A DNA stretch of 64,000 bases. Origin: Desulfoscipio gibsoniae DSM 7213 (GTDB taxonomy: Bacteria; Bacillota; Desulfotomaculia; Desulfotomaculales; Desulfallaceae). Below are positions 8,638-15,479 of the stretch, in pieces. Numbering within the stretch: position 1 is the first letter of the stretch; each line of letters begins with the position of its first letter. Under the pieces are notes generated by a model. It had not been told where the DNA came from, made no database searches, and saw only the letters and a program-made list of their open reading frames with translations. The translations under genes were made by a program, and so were the position numbers. The DNA lies in assembly GCF_000233715.2 (NCBI RefSeq), contig NC_021184.1, positions 4,584,001 through 4,648,000 of the forward strand. Reading direction: 5' to 3'.

Positions 8638-8844
8638 TTATTTTCTAATCCCCGGAAAATTGTAATTCCCCTTCTTTATCTCATCAATATCGGCCTGTAC
8701 CGCCTTCTCGTAATCCCTGTCCTGCTTTTCTTTGGCCTTGCAATCCAAGCAGATGCAGTCCTGGTTGAACATGGACATTGTCCGGCCACCCTTTAAATCC
8801 CCGCCGCACCGATCGCAGTGCCTTTGGGAAAAGAATTTATCCAA
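8638..8844 (-). CDS. Small phage zinc-ribbon-like protein
   Basis: 68 residues with two Cys pairs (CDRCGG at ~10 and CICLDC at ~31) spaced like a small zinc-binding domain, then a charged helix. A TTG codon serves as start after GGGGGCGATTCGA. Position just upstream of terS suggests a DNA- or packaging-associated accessory role, which is only a guess. Confidence 0.65.
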   Translation of the reverse strand: MDKFFSQRHCDRCGGDLKGGRTMSMFNQDCICLDCKAKEKQDRDYEKAVQADIDEIKKGNYNFPGIRK

Positions 8845-8895
8845 TCGAATCGCCCCCTGTTTTGGCCTTATTTACCGCTGTCCGACCTGCCCCCT

Positions 8896-9348
8896 CTACA
8901 GCCGCCATAACCCTTCGCTGTGGCCCACGGGAACTCTCAGGCGACTTCGTTTTAATGCCTCCCGCAGTGGTTTTTGGGGCAGTCCCCAGTCCCGGTAGCC
9001 TTGTTCAATGATGTGATAGTAGCCATCGCTGGGTTCGTTTAAACCCTTGATGGTCAGCACATAAGCAAAGGCCTGGTAAATGTTTCCCAGGTTGTCCTCT
9101 ACCGTTACCGGCATTTTGTTATAAAGGCGGGGATAGCCTTCATAGCGGTCAAGTTTTTTAATATCTTCCGACGAAACGGTGTAAATGGCACCCCAGGTAA
9201 TTGCCTGTTCTTCTTCCACGATATCCGCCACCCGGTTAAAAGTCAGTTGGTAGCCATGCAGTTTTACCCTGGCCACCGGTATTGCATCCGGGCAGCGGCT
9301 CATCATCTGTTCCTTGTTCAGGTTGCTGCCGTAGGCAAAGTAGTACAT
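8896..9348 (-). CDS. Gamma-glutamylcyclotransferase family (GGCT/AIG2-like) protein
   Basis: 150 residues. The YFAYGSNLN motif (3-11) binds the gamma-glutamyl carboxylate, and Glu70 in DRYEGYPRLYN is the predicted general acid/base. The family releases 5-oxoproline from gamma-glutamyl-amines. It lies in a cassette with an amidoligase (9839-10747), the enzyme type expected to make such bonds, so the pair could write and erase a gamma-glutamyl-type modification; that is inference. Its SD (GGGGG) is part of the 3' arm of a structured leader at 9353-9417. Confidence 0.9.
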   Translation of the reverse strand: MYYFAYGSNLNKEQMMSRCPDAIPVARVKLHGYQLTFNRVADIVEEEQAITWGAIYTVSSEDIKKLDRYEGYPRLYNKMPVTVEDNLGNIYQAFAYVLTIKGLNEPSDGYYHIIEQGYRDWGLPQKPLREALKRSRLRVPVGHSEGLWRL

Positions 9349-9352
9349 ACAA

Positions 9353-9417
9353 AAAACCCCCTTTTTTGGCTAAATGGTGTAAACCTATCTATCACTCAAA
9401 AACAGGGGTTTTGCAAG
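9353..9417 (-). promoter_or_regulatory. Structured leader A (before GGCT gene)
   Basis: On the minus strand AAAACCCC (9412-9405) pairs with GGGGTTTT (9360-9353), extended by TTTTTG/CAAAAA. The loop contains AGTGATAGATAG and is preceded by CTTGC. The 3' arm holds the GGGGG ribosome site of the gene at 8896-9348. Same architecture as the leaders at 9789, 10763 and 11852 with different stem sequences. I do not recognise it as a named RNA family. Confidence 0.65.
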
Positions 9418-9439
9418 TATTTTTTATTTAAACCGGGCG

Positions 9440-9778
9440 TTATTCATCACTTCTAAGGCCCGGAATGTTCATCTTGTCTGCATCAGCTTGGGTGAGGCCA
9501 AAATGCTCCAAGGCTTCTTCCTTGGTGATTTCAATCAGAAAGCCATAGTCCACGAATTGGCGAAAGGCACTTTTGGCCTTTTCCGCCAGGGTATCTCCGG
9601 TGACATGCACACCTTTGCCGTAGAAAGTCCAGGCACTATTAGCCATTTCTTGAATATATTCTCCCACAGTCATGGTGTGGGGGACAAAAGCAAAGCTCTT
9701 TAGTTCCTCAAACACTCCCAGTTCATCTTTGGCCACACTGACCCGTTTGCCATCCAAAGTCATTACCCGTAGATACAT
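9440..9778 (-). CDS. Small phage protein of the amidoligase cassette, unknown function
   Basis: 112 residues from the ATG at 9778 (MYLRVMTLDGKRVSVAKDEL), preferred over an upstream ATG because AAAGGGTGGTG sits at proper spacing. No catalytic motif identified. It lies between the GGCT and amidoligase genes and has a degenerate version of their structured leader, so it probably belongs to the same functional unit; it could be a substrate or partner of the amidoligase. Confidence 0.7.
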   Translation of the reverse strand: MYLRVMTLDGKRVSVAKDELGVFEELKSFAFVPHTMTVGEYIQEMANSAWTFYGKGVHVTGDTLAEKAKSAFRQFVDYGFLIEITKEEALEHFGLTQADADKMNIPGLRSDE

Positions 9779-9788
9779 GCCTTCACCA

Positions 9789-9828
9789 CCCTTTTTCCCA
9801 CATATTAACATCTATTTATCAGAAAGGG
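9789..9828 (-). promoter_or_regulatory. Structured leader D (degenerate copy)
   Basis: Minus strand CCCTTT (9828-9823) pairs with AAAGGG (9794-9789); the loop has CTGATAAATAG, close to the AGTGATNNATAG loop of the other three leaders. It precedes the small gene at 9440-9778, whose SD (AAGGGTGGTG) begins inside the 3' arm. Confidence 0.5.
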
Positions 9829-9838
9829 AAGCCGGGCT

Positions 9839-10747
9839 TTAAAGCCCAGCCACCTGTCTGCCGTTTCTAAAGGCGCTGTCGCCTTCCAGGTTCTTTAAAA
9901 GGTGAAGCCTGGCGGTTTCAAATTCTTTGCCGATAAGGCCTAGTCTCAAAAGCCAGGTTCTAAAAGTGTACTTGGGGTTTGAGGTCTCAGTCTTCTTGGC
10001 GCTGGCGTTCTTTTGGCTTAAAGCCTGGTAACTTACCGCCAAGCAAAACTGTATGTAGGCTTTGACTTTCCCGGCGTGGGTGGTTCCGTTGAAAAGCCTA
10101 AACTCTACCGTGGGGCCGTTGAAAGTAGCATGTAAGTTTAACCCGTGGTAGCGGCTGCTGTGGTAATGTTGGCTGCGGCTGCCGCTGTAACCCTGGTACC
10201 AAAGGTCGGCCAGCTGCTCCAGCTCCGTTGGCTTTCGCCGGTTCAGTTCTGCCAAAAAGCTTTCCTTTACCTTTTGGCAGTACCGGCGTTTCCGCTGCTC
10301 GTCCACCTGCAGAGCTTGGTAAATCAAGTCCTCTTTGCTGGCCACAATGTTGACCAGATTCCGTAAAGTTTTGGCGGTGAATCTTTCTTTGCCAATGTGC
10401 AGGTGTATCCCGCAGCTCTTATTAGCGAAGGCCCCGACCTTTCTTAAGGTTCTGATGATCTCCTGCACCGTTTCGATGTCGCCGTAGGTGCAGATGGGGG
10501 AGACTAGCTCCACTCGGTGGTCTAATCCCGCTGCGATTCTTTTGCCTTGCCGCTTGGTTTCCGGCCTGATGCTGCTGTCGTTCATAATAAACCAGCTGCG
10601 GCCTTGGTTGTCCGGCGCTTCCCATTTGTCGTAGCCGCCGCCAAGGTAGTGGGCGCTGGTGCCGAAGTATCCCGCCACTGCTTTGGCCGCCGCTTCCCTG
10701 GAAATCCCCGTTAGCTCAATTTCTATCCCGAAGGTTAAGTTTTTCAT
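9839..10747 (-). CDS. Amidoligase-family enzyme (COOH-NH2 ligase, Amidoligase_2-like)
   Basis: 302 residues. LTFGIEIELTG at 4-14, CGIHLHIGKERF near 115-130 and GPTVEFRLFNGTTHAGKVKAY near 215-235 match the glutamine-synthetase-like amidoligase fold (Glu, His and E-x-R metal/ATP ligands). Members are predicted to form amide bonds between a carboxylate and an amine on peptides, proteins or cell-wall precursors. The last ~40 residues (KYTFRTWLLRLGLIG...GDSAFRNGR) recur in the protein at 11075-11839. The cassette pairs it with a GGCT gene. Substrate unknown. Confidence 0.85.
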   Translation of the reverse strand: MKNLTFGIEIELTGISREAAAKAVAGYFGTSAHYLGGGYDKWEAPDNQGRSWFIMNDSSIRPETKRQGKRIAAGLDHRVELVSPICTYGDIETVQEIIRTLRKVGAFANKSCGIHLHIGKERFTAKTLRNLVNIVASKEDLIYQALQVDEQRKRRYCQKVKESFLAELNRRKPTELEQLADLWYQGYSGSRSQHYHSSRYHGLNLHATFNGPTVEFRLFNGTTHAGKVKAYIQFCLAVSYQALSQKNASAKKTETSNPKYTFRTWLLRLGLIGKEFETARLHLLKNLEGDSAFRNGRQVAGL

Positions 10748-10762
10748 GTTTGGAAAACCCCC

Positions 10763-10815
10763 TGTGTGTTTTTGGTAGTCTATATATCACTCTAAACACA
10801 CATAATAGCAAGGGT
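10763..10815 (-). promoter_or_regulatory. Structured leader B (before amidoligase gene)
   Basis: Minus strand: CCCTTGCTATT, then a perfect 9-bp stem TGTGTGTTT (10802-10794) / AAACACACA (10771-10763) enclosing AGTGATATATAGACTACC. A GGGGG ribosome site abuts the 3' arm and the ATG follows at 10747. Confidence 0.7.
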
Positions 10816-10885
10816 TATTTTCCTTAAAAGTTAATATTTAGGCGGTTGTTTAGCCAGAGAAAAGACCGGTGCTTATGCCCCAGCC

Positions 10886-11074
10886 TTATTCCGCATCCAC
10901 ATATTCCATGATTATCTGCAGTGCTCTGTCGTAGCTTTCGGACTTAAAAATCCGCTCTCGCATTTCTGCCGCTTGTTCCTCCAGCCCGGCATCTTTAAGT
11001 GTGCGGCTGGCGATGCCCATTAGGTTAAAGATGTTGCCGTTTTCACCGACCAATTTGCATCTTGGTTTGGTCAT
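10886..11074 (-). CDS. Small phage protein of the amidoligase cassette, unknown
   Basis: 62 residues, MTKPRCKLVGENGNIFNLMG..., helical and acidic at the C-terminus. Good GGAGGGAGC site; the ATG directly follows the stop of the upstream gene at 11075. I recall similar small proteins beside phage amidoligase-type genes, but assign no function. Confidence 0.7.
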   Translation of the reverse strand: MTKPRCKLVGENGNIFNLMGIASRTLKDAGLEEQAAEMRERIFKSESYDRALQIIMEYVDAE

Positions 11075-11839
11075 TTACGCTCCCTCCTGGACTTGTTTTC
11101 TAAAAGCGCTGTTACCGGGGAGGTTTTGCAAAAGAACCCGGCGGGCTAGCCTGTAGTCATCGCCTATCATCCCTAAGCGCAGGAGCCAAGTACGGAAAGT
11201 ATACTTCTCATTGTCGGTGGCCTTGACCTTGGCCGCTACATTCCGCTGCAGCCGCCTGACATTGATGTTTATCAATTCTAAAAGCTGGGTGGCGGCTTCT
11301 ACCTTCTCCGAGTCATCTCCATCCCGCCCCAGCTTGAAAGTAATGGCTCCCTTGTTGAAATCAAAGTCAATACCGGGGCAGCTTTTGCCTGCCAGTGCAT
11401 TTTGGAAATGCTCCAGAGTTGTCATGGGCTGCTGGTTTAAAGCGTTAATAACTTCCTTGCTCACCAAATCGGTATCAAGGTTTAACGCCTTTTTAATTAA
11501 CGGCTGCTTACTGTAAATCATGTGGAGCAGGTTCCGCAAACTCCGGCCATCGTAGCCTTCCAAAGGTATCCCTACTTCCAAAGCAGTGGGTTTTGTTTCG
11601 ACAGAAGTGTTCGCTTCCGCAGTTTCCTTTTGCTCAGTTACGATCTCCAACTCCGGTTCCTCCTTCCCGCCTGCCAGCAGCGCCTCCAGTTCCAGCACCT
11701 GACCCTCGCTGTCAAGGATATTGCCTTGTCGGTTAACGGTATATTCGCCAACTTGATAAGCAAAGCTGGGGGCAGCTAAATAGACAGGTCGTATTCCTAA
11801 ATGCTCAGCCAGCTTGTGTACAAGCTCTTTTCTGGTCAT
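11075..11839 (-). CDS. Amidoligase-related phage protein, probably non-catalytic (so-called virulence-related family)
   Basis: 254 residues from the ATG at 11839 after GGAGGGG. The N-terminal ~45 residues (MTRKELVHKLAEHLGIRPVYL) form a small domain, then an acidic linker. From ~residue 90 (GRSLRNLLHMIYSKQPLIKKAL) it is colinear with the amidoligase at 9839-10747 (AKTLRNLVNIVASKEDLIYQAL) and shares the C-terminal KYTFRTWLLRLG block, but the E-x-R and HLH catalytic segments are replaced (ITFKLGRDGDD instead of VEFRLFNGTTH). It looks like a pseudoenzyme partner or recognition subunit; that role is inferred. Confidence 0.7.
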   Translation of the reverse strand: MTRKELVHKLAEHLGIRPVYLAAPSFAYQVGEYTVNRQGNILDSEGQVLELEALLAGGKEEPELEIVTEQKETAEANTSVETKPTALEVGIPLEGYDGRSLRNLLHMIYSKQPLIKKALNLDTDLVSKEVINALNQQPMTTLEHFQNALAGKSCPGIDFDFNKGAITFKLGRDGDDSEKVEAATQLLELININVRRLQRNVAAKVKATDNEKYTFRTWLLRLGMIGDDYRLARRVLLQNLPGNSAFRKQVQEGA

Positions 11840-11851
11840 CTTGGGTCCCCT

Positions 11852-11905
11852 CCTGTGATTTTTGGTATGTCTATACATCACTTAAAACCACAGGAATAGC
11901 AAGGG
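11852..11905 (-). promoter_or_regulatory. Structured leader C (before amidoligase-related gene)
   Basis: Minus strand: CCCTTGCTATT then CCTGTGGTTTT (11894-11884) pairing with AAAAATCACAGG (11863-11852), loop AAGTGATGTATAGACATACC. AGG of the AGGAGGGG ribosome site is within the 3' arm, so folding would mask part of the site. Confidence 0.7.
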
Positions 11906-11907
11906 AT

Positions 11908-13131
11908 TTATAGCAGGTCAGCGTATCTAATTTTCTGGCCATCCCGGATTAAATAGACATCATTATCGGAGCCAGTGTGCTCAATGTATCTTTTCACTCC
12001 TACATCTACGAAGCGTTCCTCCAACTCGGTAGCATAGCAAATACGATCCAGCTGTTCGCAAGCAATCCCTGTTGAAAAGCTGCCGGAGAAGGGGTCGAGC
12101 ACGATGCCATTGGGAGCACTGCTGTTTTGGATGGGGTAAGCGCACAGAGCCACTGGCTTCGTAGTTGGATGGAGTTTTGATTTGGCTGGCCGGTCAAAAT
12201 TCCATACCGTCCTATGTTTTCTATCACCGTAAAACTTATGGCCTGCTGTGGGCTTCCATAGATATAAAATGGGTTCATGAGCGTATAAATAGTCGCATCT
12301 ACTAAGCACCGGTGCGTTTTTCACCCAAATGCAGGTTTGGTGACAAAAGAAGCCAGCGTCCCTAAAGGCGGTTCTAAAATTAACGGTTTCCCTGTCTGCA
12401 TGAAAAATATAGGCAACGCCACCGTCTATAACATTTTCATACATATTTGTGGCGGCCTTTAGGAGAAATTCGTAAAATTCCCTGTCTCCCATATTATCGT
12501 TTTTAATTTTCCCTGCCGTTCCTTCGTAGTCCACGTTATAAGGCAAGTCACTGACTATGAGATTGGCCTTCTTCCCATCCAACAATTTCTCGTAAGTTTC
12601 AACTTTGGTACTGTCCCCGCAGAACAGCCGGTGCCTTCCCAGCAGCCACAAGTCACCGGGTTTACTGATGACCGGTTCCTTCAAAGCTCCGTCCACATCG
12701 AAGTCATCTTCTTTGACATCCTTATCGTGTACCTTGGAAAATAAATCCTCTATCTCAGCGGCATCAAAGCCGGTAATGCTCACATCAAATATTCCGTTAT
12801 CCAGTTCGCTGATTAAGTCGGCCAGTTTAGGCAGGTCCCATTCACCAGTGACTTTATTAAGCGTTATGTTCAGGGCCTTTTCCCGCTGCTCATCCAGATC
12901 CACTACTACACACTCAATCTCGGTTTCCCCTTGGTGCTGTAAAACTTTAAATCTCTGGTGGCCCCCTACGATCTGACCAGTGCGTTTATTCCACACGATG
13001 GGCTCCACATAGCCAAAGGTCTCCATGGATTTTTTAAGCTTCTCGTATTCCGGATCTCCGGGCTTTAAGTCTTTCCGTGGGTTATATTTGGCCGGGTTTA
13101 ATTTCTCCAGCGGTAGTTTTTGTATCTCCAA
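11908..13131 (-). CDS. ParB-like N-domain / DNA methyltransferase fusion, divergent catalytic motifs
   Basis: 407 residues, TTG start at 13131 after AGGAGGTGTAAGGA. Residues 1 to ~110 are a ParB/Srx-like nuclease-type domain (GQIVGGHQRFKVLQ). The rest is an N4/N6 amino-methyltransferase domain. Motif IV reads SDLPYNVDY where DPPY is standard, and the SAM motif reads LDPFSGSFSTG where FxGxG is expected, so activity may be altered. Such fusions modify phage DNA against host restriction. It follows a paralogue (13135-14529) by 3 bp. Confidence 0.85.
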   Translation of the reverse strand: MEIQKLPLEKLNPAKYNPRKDLKPGDPEYEKLKKSMETFGYVEPIVWNKRTGQIVGGHQRFKVLQHQGETEIECVVVDLDEQREKALNITLNKVTGEWDLPKLADLISELDNGIFDVSITGFDAAEIEDLFSKVHDKDVKEDDFDVDGALKEPVISKPGDLWLLGRHRLFCGDSTKVETYEKLLDGKKANLIVSDLPYNVDYEGTAGKIKNDNMGDREFYEFLLKAATNMYENVIDGGVAYIFHADRETVNFRTAFRDAGFFCHQTCIWVKNAPVLSRCDYLYAHEPILYLWKPTAGHKFYGDRKHRTVWNFDRPAKSKLHPTTKPVALCAYPIQNSSAPNGIVLDPFSGSFSTGIACEQLDRICYATELEERFVDVGVKRYIEHTGSDNDVYLIRDGQKIRYADLL

Positions 13132-13134
13132 TCC

Positions 13135-14529
13135 TTACACCTCCTGCCTTACTGCCTTCTCCCCGGTGAACTGCTCCCAGCGTTTAACGGCCAAATCACA
13201 ATACCCTGGGGACAATTCCATGGCATAACAGTTTCTACCCAGCTGCTCAGCGGCCATGATGGTGGTGCCAGAGCCGCTGAAGGGTTCGTAAACGTTATCC
13301 CCCACATTGGTAGTGAGCTTGATGAAAAAGGCCGGTAGCTTCACTGGAAATGCGGCTGAGTGTTTTACGGAACTTTGATTGCCGGGTATCTGCAGCACAT
13401 TGCCTGGCCTGGCAATGCCTTTTTTGAATTTACCGCTGACGCTGATGTTGCCGGAGTCGCCTTTGGATTTATTGTTTTTGCTATAGACCCGGATTAAATC
13501 AGACTGTTTCCCTACCGCCCTGGGTTTGAATTTAATTTTCTTAGCTTTGGTGAAGTGGAAAATGTCCTCGTACATTTCCACCAGGTCCGCCGGTAATGTT
13601 GCCAATCTACCCTCATCAACATCTACCAGCTGCACCATCCAGTCGATCTGTTCCTTCTTGGCGAAAAAGTGTACCGGTTCAAAGTCATTTCTCAAGCGGT
13701 TAGACCAGCCACCGGGCAGCCCTGGCTTCGTCCAGATTAGCTGATCCACATACCGCCAGCCACCTTCCACCAAAGCAATGATGGTTTTCATCACGTAAAG
13801 GGAACGCTGGCCGCCCTCAACGTGTTCCTTGATATTGACGAAGAAGGAGCCGCTGTCGTCAAGTATCCGGTAAACATTACTGGCCACATGAAAAAACCAG
13901 ACCGGATATTCCTCTGCCGGTATCCCGCCGTAGTCGTCCTTGCGCTGCATGGCGTAGGGCGGGGAGGTAATAACGCAGTTGGCTTTTTCTCCGTTCATCA
14001 GTTTTTCAACATCGGCAATATTTGTGCTATCACCACAAAGTAACCGGTGATTGCCTAAGAGCCAGATGTCCCCTGGTTTAGTGATGGGCTGCTCCGGTGC
14101 TTCCTCGTCAAAGTTATCCTCCTGGACTTCTTCTTTAAAGCCCAGCAATTCATCTATTTCCTCGGCATCAAAGCCGGTAATATCTTTTAAGTCATCATCC
14201 AAGTTCTTGAGCAGCTCGCTCAGTTTGGGCAGATCCCATTGACCGGCGATTTTATTAAGGGTAATGTTTAAGGCCCTTTCACGGTCAGGTGGCAAATCAA
14301 CCACGGATACTTCCGTTTCGGTATCTCCCCGCTCCAGTAAAATTTTTAGTCGTTGGTGGCCAGAGATGAGCACGTTGCCCCGCTTGTTCATCACCAAAGG
14401 TTCCACCAGGTCAAATTCGTCAATAGATTTCTTTAATTTCTCGTATTCAGCATCCCCCGGCTTTAAGTCCTTACGAGGATTGTATTTGGCCGGGTTAATC
14501 TGGTCTAACGGGATGCGCTGAATCTCCAA
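13135..14529 (-). CDS. ParB-like N-domain / DNA methyltransferase fusion
   Basis: About 464 residues. The frame opens at a GTG (14538), but a TTG at 14529 has the better spacing from AAGGAGG and matches the TTG-GAG-AT start of the paralogue. ParB-like domain at the N-terminus (NVLISGHQRLKILLERGDTE), then a methyltransferase with intact motif IV TSPPY (typical of N4-cytosine or N6-adenine enzymes) and intact SAM motif EPFSGSGTT. N-terminal ~120 residues are clearly homologous to those of 11908-13131, so the two arose by duplication. Between 14530 and 14733 I see no gene. Confidence 0.9.
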   Translation of the reverse strand: MEIQRIPLDQINPAKYNPRKDLKPGDAEYEKLKKSIDEFDLVEPLVMNKRGNVLISGHQRLKILLERGDTETEVSVVDLPPDRERALNITLNKIAGQWDLPKLSELLKNLDDDLKDITGFDAEEIDELLGFKEEVQEDNFDEEAPEQPITKPGDIWLLGNHRLLCGDSTNIADVEKLMNGEKANCVITSPPYAMQRKDDYGGIPAEEYPVWFFHVASNVYRILDDSGSFFVNIKEHVEGGQRSLYVMKTIIALVEGGWRYVDQLIWTKPGLPGGWSNRLRNDFEPVHFFAKKEQIDWMVQLVDVDEGRLATLPADLVEMYEDIFHFTKAKKIKFKPRAVGKQSDLIRVYSKNNKSKGDSGNISVSGKFKKGIARPGNVLQIPGNQSSVKHSAAFPVKLPAFFIKLTTNVGDNVYEPFSGSGTTIMAAEQLGRNCYAMELSPGYCDLAVKRWEQFTGEKAVRQEV

Positions 14530-14733
14530 AAGGGCCACCTCCTTCTTAACCTGCTTAAAATCGCTGTATTTCGTGCCATGTCAAGCATTAGACCTTGACA
14601 ACCCCCATCTGGAATTTTGCGAATTCCCACGCGAAGGCCCGCGCCCGCTCTGGAGCCGCTTAGCTGCAGGGTTTGAGGACCCCCTACCCTAATTTATCCA
14701 CAGCGTTATCTACAGGTCAGGCTGGTAATTATA

Positions 14734-15117
14734 CTAATAACTGTAAATCTTGTTTTTATCTCCCCAGCGGCCTTCTTTGGTGGTCTTGCTGTCATGACAA
14801 TTTTTACAAAGAGCTTGTAAATTGTTCTCATCCCAAAACAGATTCAGATTGCCTTTGTGGGGTTTTACGTGATCAACTATTGTTGCCGGAGTAATCCTGC
14901 CCTGACGTTCACACTCTACACAGAGGGGATGCGCCAGCAAAACTTTCTTCCTTAACCGCTGCCAGCGGGCACTGTTGTAAAGCTGTTTAGAATACTTGGG
15001 TCGCTCTTTCCGGTTGTACCGCCAGTTGTATTCCTGCATGTGTTTGGGGCAGAACCGAGCATCGGTCAGCTCCGGGCAACCGGGATGGCGGCAGGGTGCT
15101 AGTGGCTTCCTTGGCAA
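14734..15117 (-). CDS. HNH endonuclease (phage packaging-associated type)
   Basis: 127 residues, TTG start at 15117 after AAGGTGAAGTCCA. N-terminal zinc knuckle (CRHPGC...CPKH), CVEC, then the HNH core IVDHVKPHKGNLNLFWDENNL and LCKNCHDSKT. In HK97-like phages such nucleases aid terminase at the packaging site. Here the terminase genes lie 6 kb downstream, separated by cargo. Overlaps the preceding frame by 131 bp. Confidence 0.9.
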   Translation of the reverse strand: MPRKPLAPCRHPGCPELTDARFCPKHMQEYNWRYNRKERPKYSKQLYNSARWQRLRKKVLLAHPLCVECERQGRITPATIVDHVKPHKGNLNLFWDENNLQALCKNCHDSKTTKEGRWGDKNKIYSY

Positions 15118-15307
15118 TGGACTTCACCTTCCTCTCACCGTGCTGACACCCGGACCAGGAGATCCGTTTATGTTTGTCACCGTTTACGGAAATGTTAATT
15201 AAGGATTTATGGTACTCGCTCTTTGGATTGCCACACTCGTAAGCCGTCCAATGTTTATCACTGGCGGATTCATCAATGGTGGCAAAGCGGCAGGATATAC
15301 ATTTCAT
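14987..15307 (-). CDS. Small Cys-containing phage protein with overrunning 3' end
   Basis: 106 residues. The first ~62 (MKCISCRFATIDESASDKHW... to CQHGERK) look like a genuine small phage protein with a CxxC start and a good GGAGGTGCC site. The last ~44 residues are the HNH gene read in another frame and are compositionally unlike a protein domain, suggesting that an original stop codon near 15125 was lost. No function assigned. Confidence 0.5.
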   Translation of the reverse strand: MKCISCRFATIDESASDKHWTAYECGNPKSEYHKSLINISVNGDKHKRISWSGCQHGERKVKSIAKEATSTLPPSRLPGADRCSVLPQTHAGIQLAVQPERATQVF

Positions 15308-15324
15308 AATGGCACCTCCATAGA

Positions 15325-15359
15325 AAAAGCCCTGAGAGCAAGTGTGCTGTCAGAGCCTG
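15325..15359 (-). terminator. Terminator-like hairpin
   Basis: Minus strand AGGCTCTGACAGC / GCTCTCAGGGCT hairpin followed by TTTTTCT, just ahead of the ribosome site of the gene at 14987-15307. Could end residual transcription from the abiE unit or attenuate downstream genes. Confidence 0.55.
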
Positions 15360-15445
15360 GTTATTTCCGTTAATAGTCGTGGTGGTATTCTACGGTGAGT
15401 TTAGTCACCTTTCATTATTATTCAGTCCTGTTTTTTGGGCATAGA

Positions 15446-15474
15446 AAAACCACAAGCTTTGTTGCCTGTGGTTT
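15446..15474 (-). terminator. Rho-independent terminator of the abiE unit
   Basis: Symmetric hairpin AAAACCACA / TGTGGTTTT with a following T-run on the minus strand, starting a few bases after the abiEii stop codon. Marks the end of the abiE operon. Confidence 0.75.
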
Positions 15475-15479
15475 TAATT

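Noticed and set aside
8441-9011. Plus-strand open frames opposite terS and the zinc-ribbon gene
   Set aside because: No ribosome sites, and the opposite strand has convincing coding signal with known families.
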